Below, one piece after another: positions 36,701 to 58,933 of a DNA stretch of 64,000 bases. Under the pieces are notes generated by a model. The model did no database searches. It saw nothing but the letters and a program-made list of their open reading frames with translations, and was not told the origin of the DNA. How positions within the stretch are numbered: position 1 is the stretch's first letter; every line of letters begins with the position of its first letter. A program made the position numbers and the translations under genes. Source of the DNA: Athripsodes cinereus (lineage: Eukaryota; Arthropoda; Insecta; Trichoptera; Leptoceridae); NCBI GenBank assembly GCA_947579605.1, contig OX388318.1, positions 2,480,001-2,544,000 of the forward strand, given 5' to 3'.

Positions 36701-39700
36701 GGCAGGAATATAACCAGATCTATGTCAGGGACGGCATCCAAGGCGGAGACCCAGGATATGATGAACTGCCTCGCATATGTGTCTCTGGCATAGATCCTCT
36801 CTCTTAATAGCGGGATGAAGGCACACAGGTCAAAGGAAGCACTCTCTGTCACAATATCCTGGGGATAAGTTTAAAAACAAAATAAAGGATTTACAAAGAA
36901 ATGATAATTAGTATAGTTTTCACAAATTTATATCTCTGAACTCTGCATTTCTGATGCAACTACAGAAAGGCAAAAATCATTAGGGTTTGCTAATACAAAC
37001 ATTGTTAATAGACTTATAATGGCGCATCAAGGTGGGTTAGCTAACTATGTTGACTTGCCTTCTGTGTAACTAGACCATTATTATGAAACAATATTCCATA
37101 TGATATGTGAAAACTGATGGATGTGGATGTACTCAAAACTTGTGTTATTCTTGTCCTGTTCTATGTATTCTTATTTTTTTACTACATTGTTATTATTTTA
37201 TATTTTATTAAATAAACATCTTTCAAAAGGGACATTGAAGAGAGAGTGTTGCTTAAAAGATTCCCACGATGGCGGTTTTGGCCGGTTGGCCCTTCAGGCC
37301 TGCCCAATGGCCCGCCCGTGAGGACAAATTTAGTTTAATTATGCGGATAAATAGGAGTTCACAACTCCTGAGATATCCGGGTGGAGGTGGGTCTCTCTTC
37401 AATGTACTCAAAACAAGATTAAAAATGAAGACCCAATTATAGAGATGTTATGACCATTAAATGGACCCTTATGGTAGTTATTATTATTATGTATGTTAGG
37501 AATTTATATGAAAGGTGACAGTTTGGATATGAAAGAGAATAAAAGATGCGATAATACTGGTGCGTAAAAGAGATAGAATGGTTTGAGAATGACCAAGCGA
37601 AAGCAGGCGTGGATGTGGTCGGTCGTGTGAGTTTTGTGTGCGAGGTTTTGAATGCAGTATAGTCGACTCGTCGGTATATTGTAAGTAACAGTCATGTTGT
37701 TATTATTCCCTCCCTCACCCAAAAGTACAAGTTCATCACTTAACATGTATATCTATTAACATTTTTCTTACTTTAATTAATCTATCCAACACCTCCGAAG
37801 CAGATTTCATATTGGGCTCCGAATCCACAGCTGATTTGCTCAAAGCGTTGAAGATGTCTGTAAAATGCACCAAGATAGCACCTCTGGTTATCTTGGCAAC
37901 ATTGTACAGAGCTTCACAAGCCATGTACCTTACAGAGACTTCCGTATCAGAAAATGAGGCCAGGATTGGATGCACTAACTCCGTCAGGTACTGAGAACAA
38001 TCCTGAAATCAAAACCATAAAAATATTATCTTGTTATGTCCTTTCTGATGGCTTATACACCTATGTCATGATATGCATAAATATTTTTTTTTTGTGAAAA
38101 AAAACATAATTGCATTTCAACTTGATATCAATTTTCAATGTGACCGATAGTTTCCCTCTAACTTTCAAGAAGGAATGATGATGATTACTGGAAAAGGTCA
38201 AAAACTACAATAGCCTGTTGGATTTCTATCTATCTGTTGTTGTGTATACTTGTATGGATTTGGAACACTATATTTTTGATCGAGTATGTATTGTAATTGT
38301 GGTCATTTTATTGTTTTTATATTTGTGTATGTATTTTTGTTTTGGTTTTTAATTCATTGATATTGTCAACTATAATGATTATGTAATAAAAGGCATATTG
38401 CCGTATATTCATGAATAAATAAATAAATACCATCACGGCATCTCCCATAAATAATGTATACTTTTCATGTCAATAAAAAAATTATTTAGGATAGGATAGG
38501 ATAGATCACACATCATCGCTGAATTGAATATGTTAAATTTATTTAATTTAATTCATATCTACCTCAAAACAGCAATCAAGATTGCTGGTATAAGAGGAAA
38601 ATGAATTGACATAGATCAAGCAAACAATAAGTAGATATAAGTATTACATTTGAGATTACACAGCATAGTATTATTATAATATTGCAATGCACCTGCAAGG
38701 GTACATAATAAAATATTATTGTTGCAAACTCTCCTACTGTTAATGAGTGATAGATACCTATGTAGGTTTATTGTATACAGCCCCAATGATATTGAATCTG
38801 TATTGTGTTCATATTAATTAATGCATATATATATGTGTTTTGTCTATGCATCTAGATAATTTTGCTATTAATTCATACATCTTTTTAATTTGAAAATAAT
38901 AACAATTTTACTGAATCATATTCTGCTGCAATAGCTTGTATAATATTGAACACTTTTTATTAATTGAAACCATAGTGGCCCTGGTCACTCATAAACGAGT
39001 GGATGGCCTTTAAAGATAGAATAGAATAGAAATGTATTAAAATGTAGATTTAAAGAAATTGATATATTATGTCACAAACACTACAGACTATTCCAAATGT
39101 TGAGAAGATTTCACTAACAATAGAATATTTCACCAAAAGTCTCCTGAATTTTTTTAGATGGCTAGGTGGACTATTATAAATTTAAACCTTAGCACTCATA
39201 TATCGGATAAGAGCCGAAATTGAACCTCTAGCGGCATGACTCATTTGTCGGCTGTCATCCGACAAATAACAAAGATAGCACCCTTTGAATGTGGGATATT
39301 TATCGATATAAACAAAAAAAATATTGCAAGAAATTAATGCAAAAAACATAACTATCCTACAAATTTTAATATGAGTGAATTAACAACATGCTTGAGAAAA
39401 AATATGAATGCTAAGGGTTAACAATTGAATTGAAGATGTTAAATATGTTATGAATACCTGCCCTTTACAAAACACTCATATTCTATAAAACTTATTTCTC
39501 AAAAGTGATATCTCATGAACAAAAGACTGTCAAATGTATTAAATTATTATTAAACTTACTGGTCCCAATGCCACAGCAACAGCTGCCAGTCCAATCAGTC
39601 CTCCTTTCCTTGTCCTGGGATTTTGTGATGTGGCAAAGTCCTGACCCAAAACTCTCAGTAATCTTTTTATTTGGCTTATATTGTTGGCGTCTTTGAAGTC

Positions 39701-42251
39701 TTTAACCATTCTAAAATTATAAAATCATTTTAATTAAATACAAAGTGTGTATATGACTTCTGTATGCGACCTTTGAAAGGGATGAATGTAGGTTGTAACA
39801 GCTTTTCCAGTTTGTCCAGCTAGCAGATAATTGGCAGAACATTGAAACTATCCCAGGATGTGTGAATGGTAAAAATGAGATTGTTTGTAAGTGAAAACAA
39901 TGATTATGCACAACGATAAGTTTATTGGTGAAACAGGTTAACTTTTTATAAACACACAAATCAATTCACATTATAAAACAGAATTTTACACAATACGACA
40001 CTCACAGTTTTATTAAGCAAGAAAAAGGAAGATTTTTTTTTATAGCCCGCGTCGCCTATTTTGTAAGGCGGACGCGGGGCAACTGTTTGCAAAATGGCTG
40101 CGTGGAAAGGAGGGAGATCAAAACGGAATCTACTTTATCTCTGGACAGGCCGGCCAGTGCTTCCACTGGATTTCAAGAGATGGCGATACTAGTACCAAAT
40201 TTATAATTATGTGACAAGGTGCGTAAATAAATAAATAATAAATAAATAAAGGTGTTGAACTGAATGGAAATCGAGTGAATGCTTTGATGTATGCAGACGA
40301 TTTAGTCTTAATGGCTGAGAATGAACGTGATTTACAAGATATAGTTTCGTGTGTGTATGATAGCTGTAGTGCAAATGGGTTGTCGCGAAGACGAAAGTAA
40401 TGGTGTTTGAAAGAGAGAGTGAAAGAACGGTATGTGAAATAAAGGTTATAACTTTTCGATTTTCGAAGAGGAAACACTATGAAAGTTCATTTTAATTTAG
40501 ATAATAAATATTTAAATATAAAACACTGTTTACTTTCATTTAAAATTGTTATAATATTAAAAGCTTTTCGGACATACGTCCATCTTCAGTAATAATTACT
40601 TATAACTTAGTGATTGATTGATGAACAAAGCATTCACTCGATATTGAGTTATAAGTAATTATTACTGAAGATGGACGTATGTCCGAAAAGCTTTTAATAT
40701 TATAACAATTTTAAATGAAAGTAAACAGTGTTTTATATTTAAATATTTATTATCTAAAATAAAGGTTGACGATGAATGTTTAGAGCAAGTGAATGAGTAT
40801 GTTTATTTGGGAAGTCTGTTTGAGAGGGATGGAAGATTTGATAAGGACATTGAAAGAAGAAAAGTCGCCGGTGCTAGAGTGAATGGTGCACTTCGACCCA
40901 TTGTTAGCAACAGCAGTGTGTCGAACATGGCAAAAATGCTAGTGCACAATACCATTCTGGTACCAACACTTATGTATGCAAGTGAAACTTGGACGTGGTT
41001 GAAAAAGGATGAGAGTGGAATAAATGCTGTGGAGATGCGTTCACTGAGCGAGAATGAGCGGATGTGAGAGGAGTGTTGTGGACAGAATGCGTATAAACAA
41101 GTTGAGATGGTTTGGACATGTTGAGCGAATGCAAGATGAAAGGATGACGAAGAGGATGTATTTATCTGAAAGAAGGGGTGTGAGGAAGCGCGGACGTCCA
41201 AGAACCACGTGGCTTGATCACGTGGACCAAATTCTTAAGGACGGACGCGTGCTGAGTAAGAGAAATCGGCGTGCATGTATGAGAAACTGGATGAATGTAG
41301 AGGACGCGAAAGAAGTATGTAAGAATAGATCTATATGGCGTTCCGTTCTCTCTGCCTACCCCTCCTGGGACATGGCGTGAGGGTATAGTATAGTAGTAGT
41401 ATATACATACCATCAAAGCATTTTCTACAAGTAGGGTAGCCAGTGGAGTAACTGCATGTAATAAACATGCAAATCATCCTCTTCGTACCAATAAAAGTCA
41501 ATACATTCAGGAAGGATGACATTCCTCATCAGTGAATTAAAGATGAATCTTTATAATTTTATGTATACTTTGAGGAGTCCCCGATTAGGAATAGGCTTCC
41601 TACATTTTTATGTAAGTATTGCACATAAAACATTTTCAATTCAACCATAAGTATGTCATCTATCCTGAATAACTTTTACATTTGGCACAATCTTGTATGT
41701 TTATTACATGCAGCTGGTCTGCAGGCTACTCCACTTGTGGGATATGCCGTGATGTTATAGTAATAGTAAACCAACCATTCTGAATGTCTTAAATTATTTT
41801 ATTGCCACACAGAGGACATCTTGCATGCTCGTTACACCGCTTGTGGGATATGCCGTGGACAGTCAGTAGTAGTAGTAGTAGAAAAAATTATGTGATGGTA
41901 TAGTTATTAAACTTAATAATAAATTCATAAACAACCCCATTCCCAGTAAACAATATGTTTGTTTCATGAAGGTCTTATAAGTTTGTTTTTCTGATTTAGA
42001 ATCATAATTAAGTACACAGAGAGCGAGTGCGGTATTTTAATACCTTCAGTCTGATTGTTTAACTATCCAAAGTGCACAAAATAAATACGAATACTTCAAT
42101 TTGGGATATAACATGACTTATGGATATGAATAACATTGTAAAATATGAATTTATACTTCTCTATTTCCACAGCCGCTGCTTTGGTCTTCTCATATAATTT
42201 ATCATTGAGTGCCCGTACGCAGGCGGCACTCAAGGGAGCGTGGTCACTCAT
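27703..42251 (-). CDS. VAC14: VAC14, scaffold of the PIKfyve-FIG4 lipid kinase/phosphatase complex
   Basis: Fourteen minus-strand exons: 42251-42157, 39710-39560, 38002-37772, 36858-36641, 36032-35912, 35153-35030, 34277-33991, 32667-32535, 31405-31294, 30636-30462, 29501-29383, 29150-29071, 28763-28610, 27859-27703. All join in frame to 718 residues (human VAC14 is 782). Recognisable blocks in order: [18 protein letters not shown] at the start, [43 protein letters not shown] and [14 protein letters not shown] (HEAT repeats), then the C-terminal FIG4/VAC14-binding region with [26 protein letters not shown] and [10 protein letters not shown], ending near [12 protein letters not shown]. It organises PI(3,5)P2 synthesis and turnover on endolysosomes. 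A human linker between exons 7 and 9 is shorter here. The introns are packed with repeats; intron 7 holds the 122-bp satellite. Confidence 0.95.
28073..28344 (+). mobile_element. Non-autonomous Helitron (272 bp) in VAC14 intron 13
   Basis: Starts TCTATATAAATAAAAATGAG, contains the ACTTGAGAACGGCTGAACCG block found in many insect Helitrons, and ends ACCCTGGTGACACCGGGT (hairpin), nine bases, then CTAG followed by T. It sits between host A and T with no target duplication, as expected for Helitrons. No transposase. Confidence 0.8.
29543..30290. repeat. AT-rich minisatellite, split by a Harbinger MITE
   Basis: About 20-bp degenerate units of the form CAATACATTTAGATTACTTTC run from 29543 to 29721 and resume at 30127-30290. 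Lies in VAC14 intron 10. Confidence 0.8.
29722..30126. mobile_element. PIF/Harbinger-type MITE (405 bp) with TTA target duplication
   Basis: Left terminus CGGGCTGTTTCACCACCTCT, right terminus its exact inverse; the inverted repeat extends about 29 bp through GGATAAAGT. TTA flanks both sides (29719-29721 and 30127-30129). The 3-bp TTA target and terminal type fit PIF/Harbinger. No ORF. Confidence 0.85.
30668..30815 (-). repeat. SINE family S copy in VAC14 intron 9
   Basis: Antisense to the SINE reading: CCATCACAGTATTTTCCACA, TACATACGTACAGGTTGTCA, TTCAGGACGGGTGGCATACA. Confidence 0.65.
30879..31080 (-). repeat. SINE family S, near full length
   Basis: From the tail complement (CATCATGGCATATCCCACAA, GTGGGGTAGCCAGC) through GTGCCAATATAAAATCAAAA and TTCAGGATGGGTGGCAATCT to the 5' end complement AAAACTTACGGAAAAGAGTG. 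Flanked on the tail side by a CTACTACTACTA repeat. Confidence 0.75.
31690..31865. repeat. Two head-on fragments of tRNA-derived SINE family T
   Basis: 31690-31785 reads on the minus strand (ATACAATTCACACAAATCCA, CTAGTCCCAAACTAAG); 31830-31865 reads on the plus strand (CTGTATGAATTGTCTGTACA). Both are 3' parts. Confidence 0.5.
32191..32240 (+). ncRNA. Penelope-type hammerhead-like hairpin motif, copy 1
   Basis: CCGAAGA-U-GGAU-GUAU-AUCC-GAAA-AGC at 32207-32233, preceded by TTATAAGTAATTATTA. It matches the motif at 40665-40691 except for a paired change in the stem. Catalytic competence is doubtful because the first box reads CCGAAGA. Confidence 0.35.
32763..32985 (-). repeat. SINE family S, full-length copy next to the satellite
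   Basis: Tail complement CATCTCCATCAAATGGGGTA, body TTCCAAATGGTTGACATACC, 5' end complement CAAAAGTTTATAGGAAAGAA then GAGACC. Its 5' end merges into the first unit of the 122-bp tandem array. Confidence 0.75.
32930..33906. repeat. Tandem array, 8 units of 122 bp, in VAC14 intron 7
   Basis: Units start at 32930, 33052, 33174, 33296, 33418, 33540, 33662 and 33784 (each TTTTACT[G/A]AACACTC) and are nearly identical. Units 4 and 8 share TACTAAAC where the others have TACTGAAC; unit 2 has AGGAGTTC and unit 5 CTGACATT as private changes. The donor of exon 7 is 85 bp beyond the array. Confidence 0.97.
34640..34868 (-). repeat. tRNA-derived SINE family T copy in VAC14 intron 6
   Basis: Complement of the 61700-61941 SINE: GTTAACATACATCAAGCTAG, TGTAATACCCAGATCTGGGA, then a decayed tRNA-like head (AACCTCGTAACTAACAGACG) ending CACACTAGCCG. 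Confidence 0.65.
35308..35840 (-). mobile_element. LINE family L fragment in VAC14 intron 5
   Basis: Minus strand encodes [20 protein letters not shown] and [20 protein letters not shown], then, in broken frames, blocks ending at the CACCTGGGACAC tail. Same family as 40245-41390. 5' truncated, with frameshifts. Confidence 0.7.
36095..36205 (-). mobile_element. LINE family L, 3' end fragment in VAC14 intron 4
   Basis: CAAACGGGTTAGGTAGAGAA, CCATATAGATCTATTTTTAC and TTCTTTCCCTTTCTCTACAT match the 3' ends of the copies at 35330 and, inverted, 41330. Confidence 0.5.
36495..36525. repeat. (TA)n microsatellite
   Basis: A TATATATATATATATA run next to two TTGTGATATATTCTAA-like repeats. Confidence 0.7.
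37228..37408. mobile_element. Small MITE-like element in VAC14 intron 3
   Basis: ACATTGAAGAGAGA at the left is inverted at the right (TCTCTTCAATGT). The interior is locally GC-rich (GGCCGGTTGGCCC). No clear target duplication. Confidence 0.5.
38432..38540 (-). repeat. SINE family S fragment in VAC14 intron 2
   Basis: CCATCACGGCATCTCCCATA and ACATCATCGCTGAATTGAAT match the family; about half the body is missing. Confidence 0.5.
40245..41390 (+). mobile_element. LINE family L copy, RT C-terminal region, split by an insertion
   Basis: Encodes [20 protein letters not shown] (RT palm YADD box) from about 40280, then after the insertion at 40446-40757 a 92-codon frame ([40 protein letters not shown]) and a 108-codon frame in the next phase (GWFGHVER-like block, [32 protein letters not shown]) to SAYPSWDMA and stop, ending in the CTGGGACATGGCGTGAGGGT tail and TATAGTAGTAG. 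Frameshifted, 5' truncated; sits in VAC14 intron 1 antisense to the gene. Confidence 0.8.
40492..40757. mobile_element. Palindromic insertion with Penelope-type hammerhead-like motifs in both arms
   Basis: Arms of about 110 bp are inverse copies (TAAATATTTAAATATAAAAC... on the left, its complement on the right). Each arm carries the motif CTGAAGATGGACGTATGTCC-GAAAAGC (40665-40691 plus; 40563-40589 minus). The host sequence ATAAAGGTT occurs on both sides (40448-40456 and 40758-40766), so the whole insertion is about 40457-40757 with a 9-bp target duplication. Confidence 0.65.
41407..41545 (-). repeat. SINE family S copy
   Basis: CCATCAAAGCATTTTCTACA, GTAGGGTAGCCAGTGGAGTA, TTCAGGAAGGATGACATTCC, ATCAGTGAATTAAAGATGAA. 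Confidence 0.65.
41640..41870 (+). repeat. Two SINE family S copies in tandem order
   Basis: First copy ends ...GCAGGCTACTCCACTTGTGG then GTGATGTTATAGTAATAG (41765); the second (41775-41870) has ATTGCCACACAGAGGACATC and ends CTTGTGGGATATGCCGTGGA with AGTAGTAGTAGTA. Different simple-repeat tails on each. Confidence 0.7.
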
Positions 42252-42496
42252 AATCACTTGTGATTGTTATCAACACAATCATACACTTATTTACAATAAT
42301 TATATTTTGATCACATTACTTTAAAAGCCAGACTTATAAATTAAATGACTGCACTCTAGAGATCATAAATCAAATGTATTTTAAAATCAGAAATTTATTA
42401 TTTTGTAAAATTAAACAATTCAACAAAGCAAATCCTACAAAATTTTGACAAATTAATGCTTGACCGTTTGACAGTTAACTGACAGCTCTTTGACAC

Positions 42497-42989
42497 TGGG
42501 CAGCGTTCATAGAGTCGTCGAGTGATCACTCGACGACGCTCCAGCCGTTCACGCGCCCGGAGCGAGTCACCCGACGACTCGCACTTTCGCGTTCAGGATG
42601 TCGTCGGGCGTACAACCGAACAACCGAATTCATAGCAGGGTGATTATCGCTCTGACAGTTAATTTGACGTTTGAGTGATGATGGCTGTCAAAACAATTGC
42701 GAAGTTAATCGTAATTATGGTGTATTCTTGTCGTATACAATTTTTCAACATAGAATATCATATTTTTTTAGTTAAAGAAGTGAAATGGAAGAGAAATTAA
42801 AATAGTTAGTGCAGATTTTTCAGATCGCGAATGAATCTTGCGAAAATGGCGCCATTACAATGACATTTGGATCATAAAACGCTCAAAGCTGTTCACGATA
42901 TCCGGGGTGACATTCGCCACTCACTGCAACTTCATGGTCGCTCAGGTCACTCGACGTCGAGCGATATTCATGCTATCGTGAACCCAGCC
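42497..42989. mobile_element. Degenerate MITE with CTGGG..GTTCA-type ends
   Basis: The left end CTGGGCAGCGTTCATAGAGT and the right end, inverted, CTGGGTTCACGATAGCATGA resemble each other only loosely. The interior repeats CGACGACTCG-like blocks and is CpG-rich against the AT-rich surroundings. Confidence 0.4.
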
Positions 42990-43245
42990 ATAAACATAGA
43001 CAATTTTTTTTTCAATCATAGACAATAAAATCACGTGAACGCAGATTATTTCAAATCTTCATTGAATGTGAATTCTATTGAATTTATGCTGTAAAATTAT
43101 AGTTTTGCAAACCATTTGCACATCGAATTGGCAAAAGCCTTTAGAGGACCTCTATCGCAAGAAAAAATTAACATTCCACAAGCCTTGCACAACCAATGTA
43201 TTCAGCTGCAAAACGTCACTAATTTTTTTATTTGAATTTCTAGGG

Positions 43246-43441
43246 CAGTATTTCCCAAACGCGATCCACCAGTGGGTCGTGAGCAAATATTGAGTGGGCC
43301 CTAATGGACGATTCGCCACCGTATAAGACACGAATAAAAAAATGTTGTTGGAGCAATGTTTGGGGAAAAAAAAGCTATAAGACAGGTCCCGAGATAGGAA
43401 TTTTTTCCTAGATGGGTCAGAGTCAACTTTGGGAACCACTG
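43246..43441. mobile_element. Short hAT element (196 bp) with 8-bp TTCTAGGG duplication
   Basis: Left end CAGTATTTCCCAAACGCGAT, right end CTTTGGGAACCACTG: the CAGTG...TTCCCAAA terminus is a hallmark of hAT elements. TTCTAGGG flanks both sides (43238-43245 and 43442-43449). Confidence 0.9.
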
Positions 43442-43489
43442 TTCTAGGGTATTACAGATTTATGCCATGGCATTTGATGACATTAGTAG

Positions 43490-43680
43490 AGCAACTTTGC
43501 CATACTCCAATTCAAATTCTTTAGGATCTGTAGCCGTAGACAAACTGCACTTTGCGATTGACTGCTGGCGAACTTTTCGAGAATCTACCAACAATGTACC
43601 GTGTAATTATGGGTTATTGTTGCGGATATTGTGGAAAATTCATTTATAGTTGATCGCCAAGTACGGTTTGTCTAGGGGGT
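43490..43680. mobile_element. Diverged relative of the 10749-10913 foldback MITE
   Basis: Shares the CTACCAACAATGTACC / TAATTATGGGTTATTGTTGC centre and the GTTTGTCTAGGGG end with that element; the arms no longer pair well. Confidence 0.55.
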
Positions 43681-43762
43681 CTGTTTATTGATACATTCAC
43701 CCAAACAGAAAATCAGTAAATATTAGGATACAATAAAAATTCAACAAATGTGGTCGTTAAGA

Positions 43763-43768
43763 TTTATT
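43763..43768 (-). promoter_or_regulatory. Candidate poly(A) signal of ATP synthase alpha
   Basis: AATAAA on the minus strand 235 bp past the stop codon of the last exon. Confidence 0.45.
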
Positions 43769-44002
43769 TAACTTTCATTTATATACTCAACTGGTATACG
43801 TATAAATAATAATGTTGATGGAAACTTAAACATTTTCATATGCAAAATAATAATAATATATTACAATAATAAATCCCTGCACACGGTCCCGCACGCACGC
43901 GCCCTGCAGTTGAGTGTCGTATCTTGTAGATGGAATTCTTTCATGTATACAAATTATCTCTACACTTATAACCTAAACAACAACTCCCAGATGTAAGAAT
44001 GT

Positions 44003-56066
<12,064 letters not shown>

Positions 56067-56330
56067 TTTTCTCTAATGAATTTTCGTAAAAAGGAAAGAT
56101 AATTTTGACCGACGGCCACTCGTTCGTGCCGCTGCAGGAAGTGACGGCGCTAGTAGTCTTTTCAATATCACACGTCTACCAATAAAAATATTCATTTCCA
56201 TCAGGTTGACCAACATGATGATGATTGTAACTGTGTTCGTGAATTCATGAAAAAAATATTTTTAATAGGGAACGATTCGGGACAAATTCGGGACTCCCAG
56301 TTTCACTGTAATAAATTATATCATATTATA

Positions 56331-57600
56331 TACATACATACATACCATCACGCCGCTTCTCTCGCGGGGTAGGCAGAAAGGATCGAGCGCCACTTCCTTC
56401 TATCCTTGCATACATCTTTCGCTTCCGTCACTGTCATACAATTCCTCATGCATGCTCTCCTGTTCAACGTCCTCAACACGTGACCGTCCTGTAGGATTTG
56501 ATTTAAATGATCTTGCCATTTAATCCTCGGACGTCCACGTCTCCGAGCACCATTCCTCTCAGCCAAATATATCTTCTTAGTCATTCTGTCCTCATTCATT
56601 CTTTCCATGTGTCCAAACCATCTTAACTTATTTACATTCATCCTTGTTATTACACCAACTTTCATTCCACATTCCTTTCGTATATCACTGTTACGCACAC
56701 GATCTCTCAGACTTTTACCACACATCCTTCTCAACGATCTCATTTCAACTGCATTTATGCCACTTTCATCCTTCTTCAACCATGTCCACGTCTCACTTGC
56801 ATACATAAGTGTTGGCACTAAGATAGCAGAGTGCACAAATCTTTTAGCTGTGGTGGATATGTTTCTATTTGCAATTATTGGTCGGATTGCACCATTTACC
56901 TTATTGCCAGCAACTTTTCTCCTTTCAATTTCGCTTTCACACTTTCCATCTCTCGTGAACAAACTACCTAAGTACACACATTCGTCAACTTGCTCTAACA
57001 CTTCGTTGTCAATCATTACCTGGCAAACTGTTCTCTCACTTCCTTTTTCAAACACCATGATTTTTTGTCTTTTTTGCATTCATTCTCAATCCATTAATCG
57101 CACAATTTTCATACACACACGTCATCATTCGCTGTAGATCACTTACACTTTCAGCCATCAATACCAAATCATCGGCAAACATTAACGCTCTTACATTCAT
57201 CCCATTCATATCAACACCTACATTCATTTCTTTCAATGGACGAATACCTACAACGATCAATGTATAGGTTAAAAAGCCATGGCGACATCACTCACCCTTG
57301 TTTTACTCCTTTTGTCAGTGTGAACCATTCCGACAGGTTATTGTTCACTCTAACACACGCAGAACTTCCTGTATATAGGGATGCAATAGCGCGAATTAGC
57401 CGACTACCCACCCCACACATTGATAGTAGGTACTTGCCACATTTTCTCACGATCTACTCTATCATAAGCCTTTTCTAGATCAACAACACATCCATCCATA
57501 CATTCTTCTTCTTCCTAACTGCGTCTTTAACCTCATCATCCCACCATGCATCACCTTTTTTTCCGTCAAATCACAGTTTCTCCACAGATATTATCTTTTG
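56331..57600 (-). mobile_element. LINE family L, longest copy (RT palm to 3' end)
   Basis: On the minus strand from about 57500: DLEKAYDRVDRE (RT finger/palm), then [20 protein letters not shown] with the FADD catalytic box (frame 57260-57048), a -1/+1 shift in an A-run near 57065, then a 243-codon frame 57079-56348 with [78 protein letters not shown] and the stop after AYPAREAA. Its 3' tail is CCCCGCGAGAGAAGCGGCG TGATGGTATG then (ATGT)n. Truncated at the 5' end; decayed beyond 57500. Lies between ATP synthase alpha and PXK. Confidence 0.82.
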
Positions 57601-57810
57601 CACACTAGCACTTGTTTCATCATACTCCATCTCTCATCTACACTCAGTCCATTGCCTTCATTTGCATCAAAATATTTCAATTACCTCTATGAAATCTATA
57701 ATAAAAAAAATATATATTTCGTTTATGATGAACGATTTAAGTTTTGCAAGTTTGCATGTTTCATTTATAAATGGATATTTTTTACATTCTAAAAAATAGA
57801 TAGGTTTCCT

Positions 57811-57985
57811 TCTCTTTTCTGTAAGTTTTCGAGTGTCCTGTAAAGAGCAAGGTATTCGTAAAACATCGCGTATTAAGATAAAACACACATTTAATTCATA
57901 GATGTGCCACTCACCCTAAATAATATTACTTTTATTGGCACGGAGAGAACAACTTATATGTTTATTACAAAGATATTTTGTCGAC
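57811..57985 (+). repeat. SINE family S, near full length
   Basis: Sense copy beginning CTCTTTTCTGTAAGTTTTCG, AGTGTCCTGTAAAGAGCAAG, later TAGATGTGCCACTCACCCTA, TATTGGCACGGAGAGAACAA. The hairpin tail has been lost (ends near TTTTGTCGACTG). Confidence 0.65.
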
Positions 57986-58933
57986 TGATTTTTTTTTTGT
58001 TTAATCGATATGAGACATTTTTCCAAATTTTCATGGTCATGTATATAAAGTGAAAAATCTATAGTCTCACATTTTATCTACATGCCCTAAATAAGTAGCA
58101 TTTTTACTGTTTTCAATAATCGCGTCGTCTTCACCTCAATATATTTTAAGTTATTCAATTGGATAGGTTTGTTCAATATTAAAATTAAGTTTACAAATAA
58201 GGTATCATTTTAAACAAAAATATTAAAATTAAGCAAAGTAAAACAAACACATAAATCAAAATTTTAAATGAAAACCTCTTATTGGTTCAAATGAATCGAA
58301 GTTATTTATTTATTTAAAAAAAAAGTTTTTTATAGCAGATTTTCGGAGGATAGAACTATAGAAGTAGTTTTTATCGTTTTGATTAAATGTTTTGAAAGTA
58401 TTAAAGTTTTCGTAATCATCATAACTAAATAATATATATAGCTGCACTCCACATGTAGGTGATTTAGAAGTAATATTTGTGAAAAATGGATCGATGAAAA
58501 TTTGCGAATGGAATTTGCACGGACAATTTTTTCTTAAATTGACGATTTTTCCTTTATTTTGTCACTCACTTGTCGACAAAATTGCACAGGCTTGAAAAGT
58601 CTAGAAGGTGCCATGAAGTCGAAAATAAATACAAATATGTAATTTACGAACATGCCCAGCTGTCATTCTCTGCCATTCGATGTCAAAATATTGGGGAAAA
58701 TAAAGCGCCGTAAAGATATTATTTTCGTTGATCATCGGAAACATATTTGCGTAATTTGTTTTAATATCGATAATTAGCAAATGAGCCGAGAGCATTTGAG
58801 ATGATATCAATGTGTGGTGTGTCGCTGTAGTTATATCGCGTTGTAATACAAACTATATAGACACTGCGATGATAGGGAAGTTAATGTGTTGGTGTATTTT
58901 GTTAATGTTAATATTTAGTTTAGTAGAAAGCTC

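Larger units (their letters stand above)
42252..44002. other. Intergenic: VAC14 upstream region and ATP synthase alpha 3' flank; only MITEs
   Basis: No exon seen. It contains a degenerate MITE (about 42497-42989), a 196-bp hAT element (43246-43441), a foldback relative (43490-43680) and a candidate poly(A) signal for ATP synthase alpha (43763-43768). Confidence 0.6.
56067..58933. other. Divergent intergenic region, ATP synthase alpha / PXK
   Basis: Holds the promoters of both genes, the LINE above and a SINE (57811-57985). 57990-58930 shows no exon and no repeat I recognise. Confidence 0.5.
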
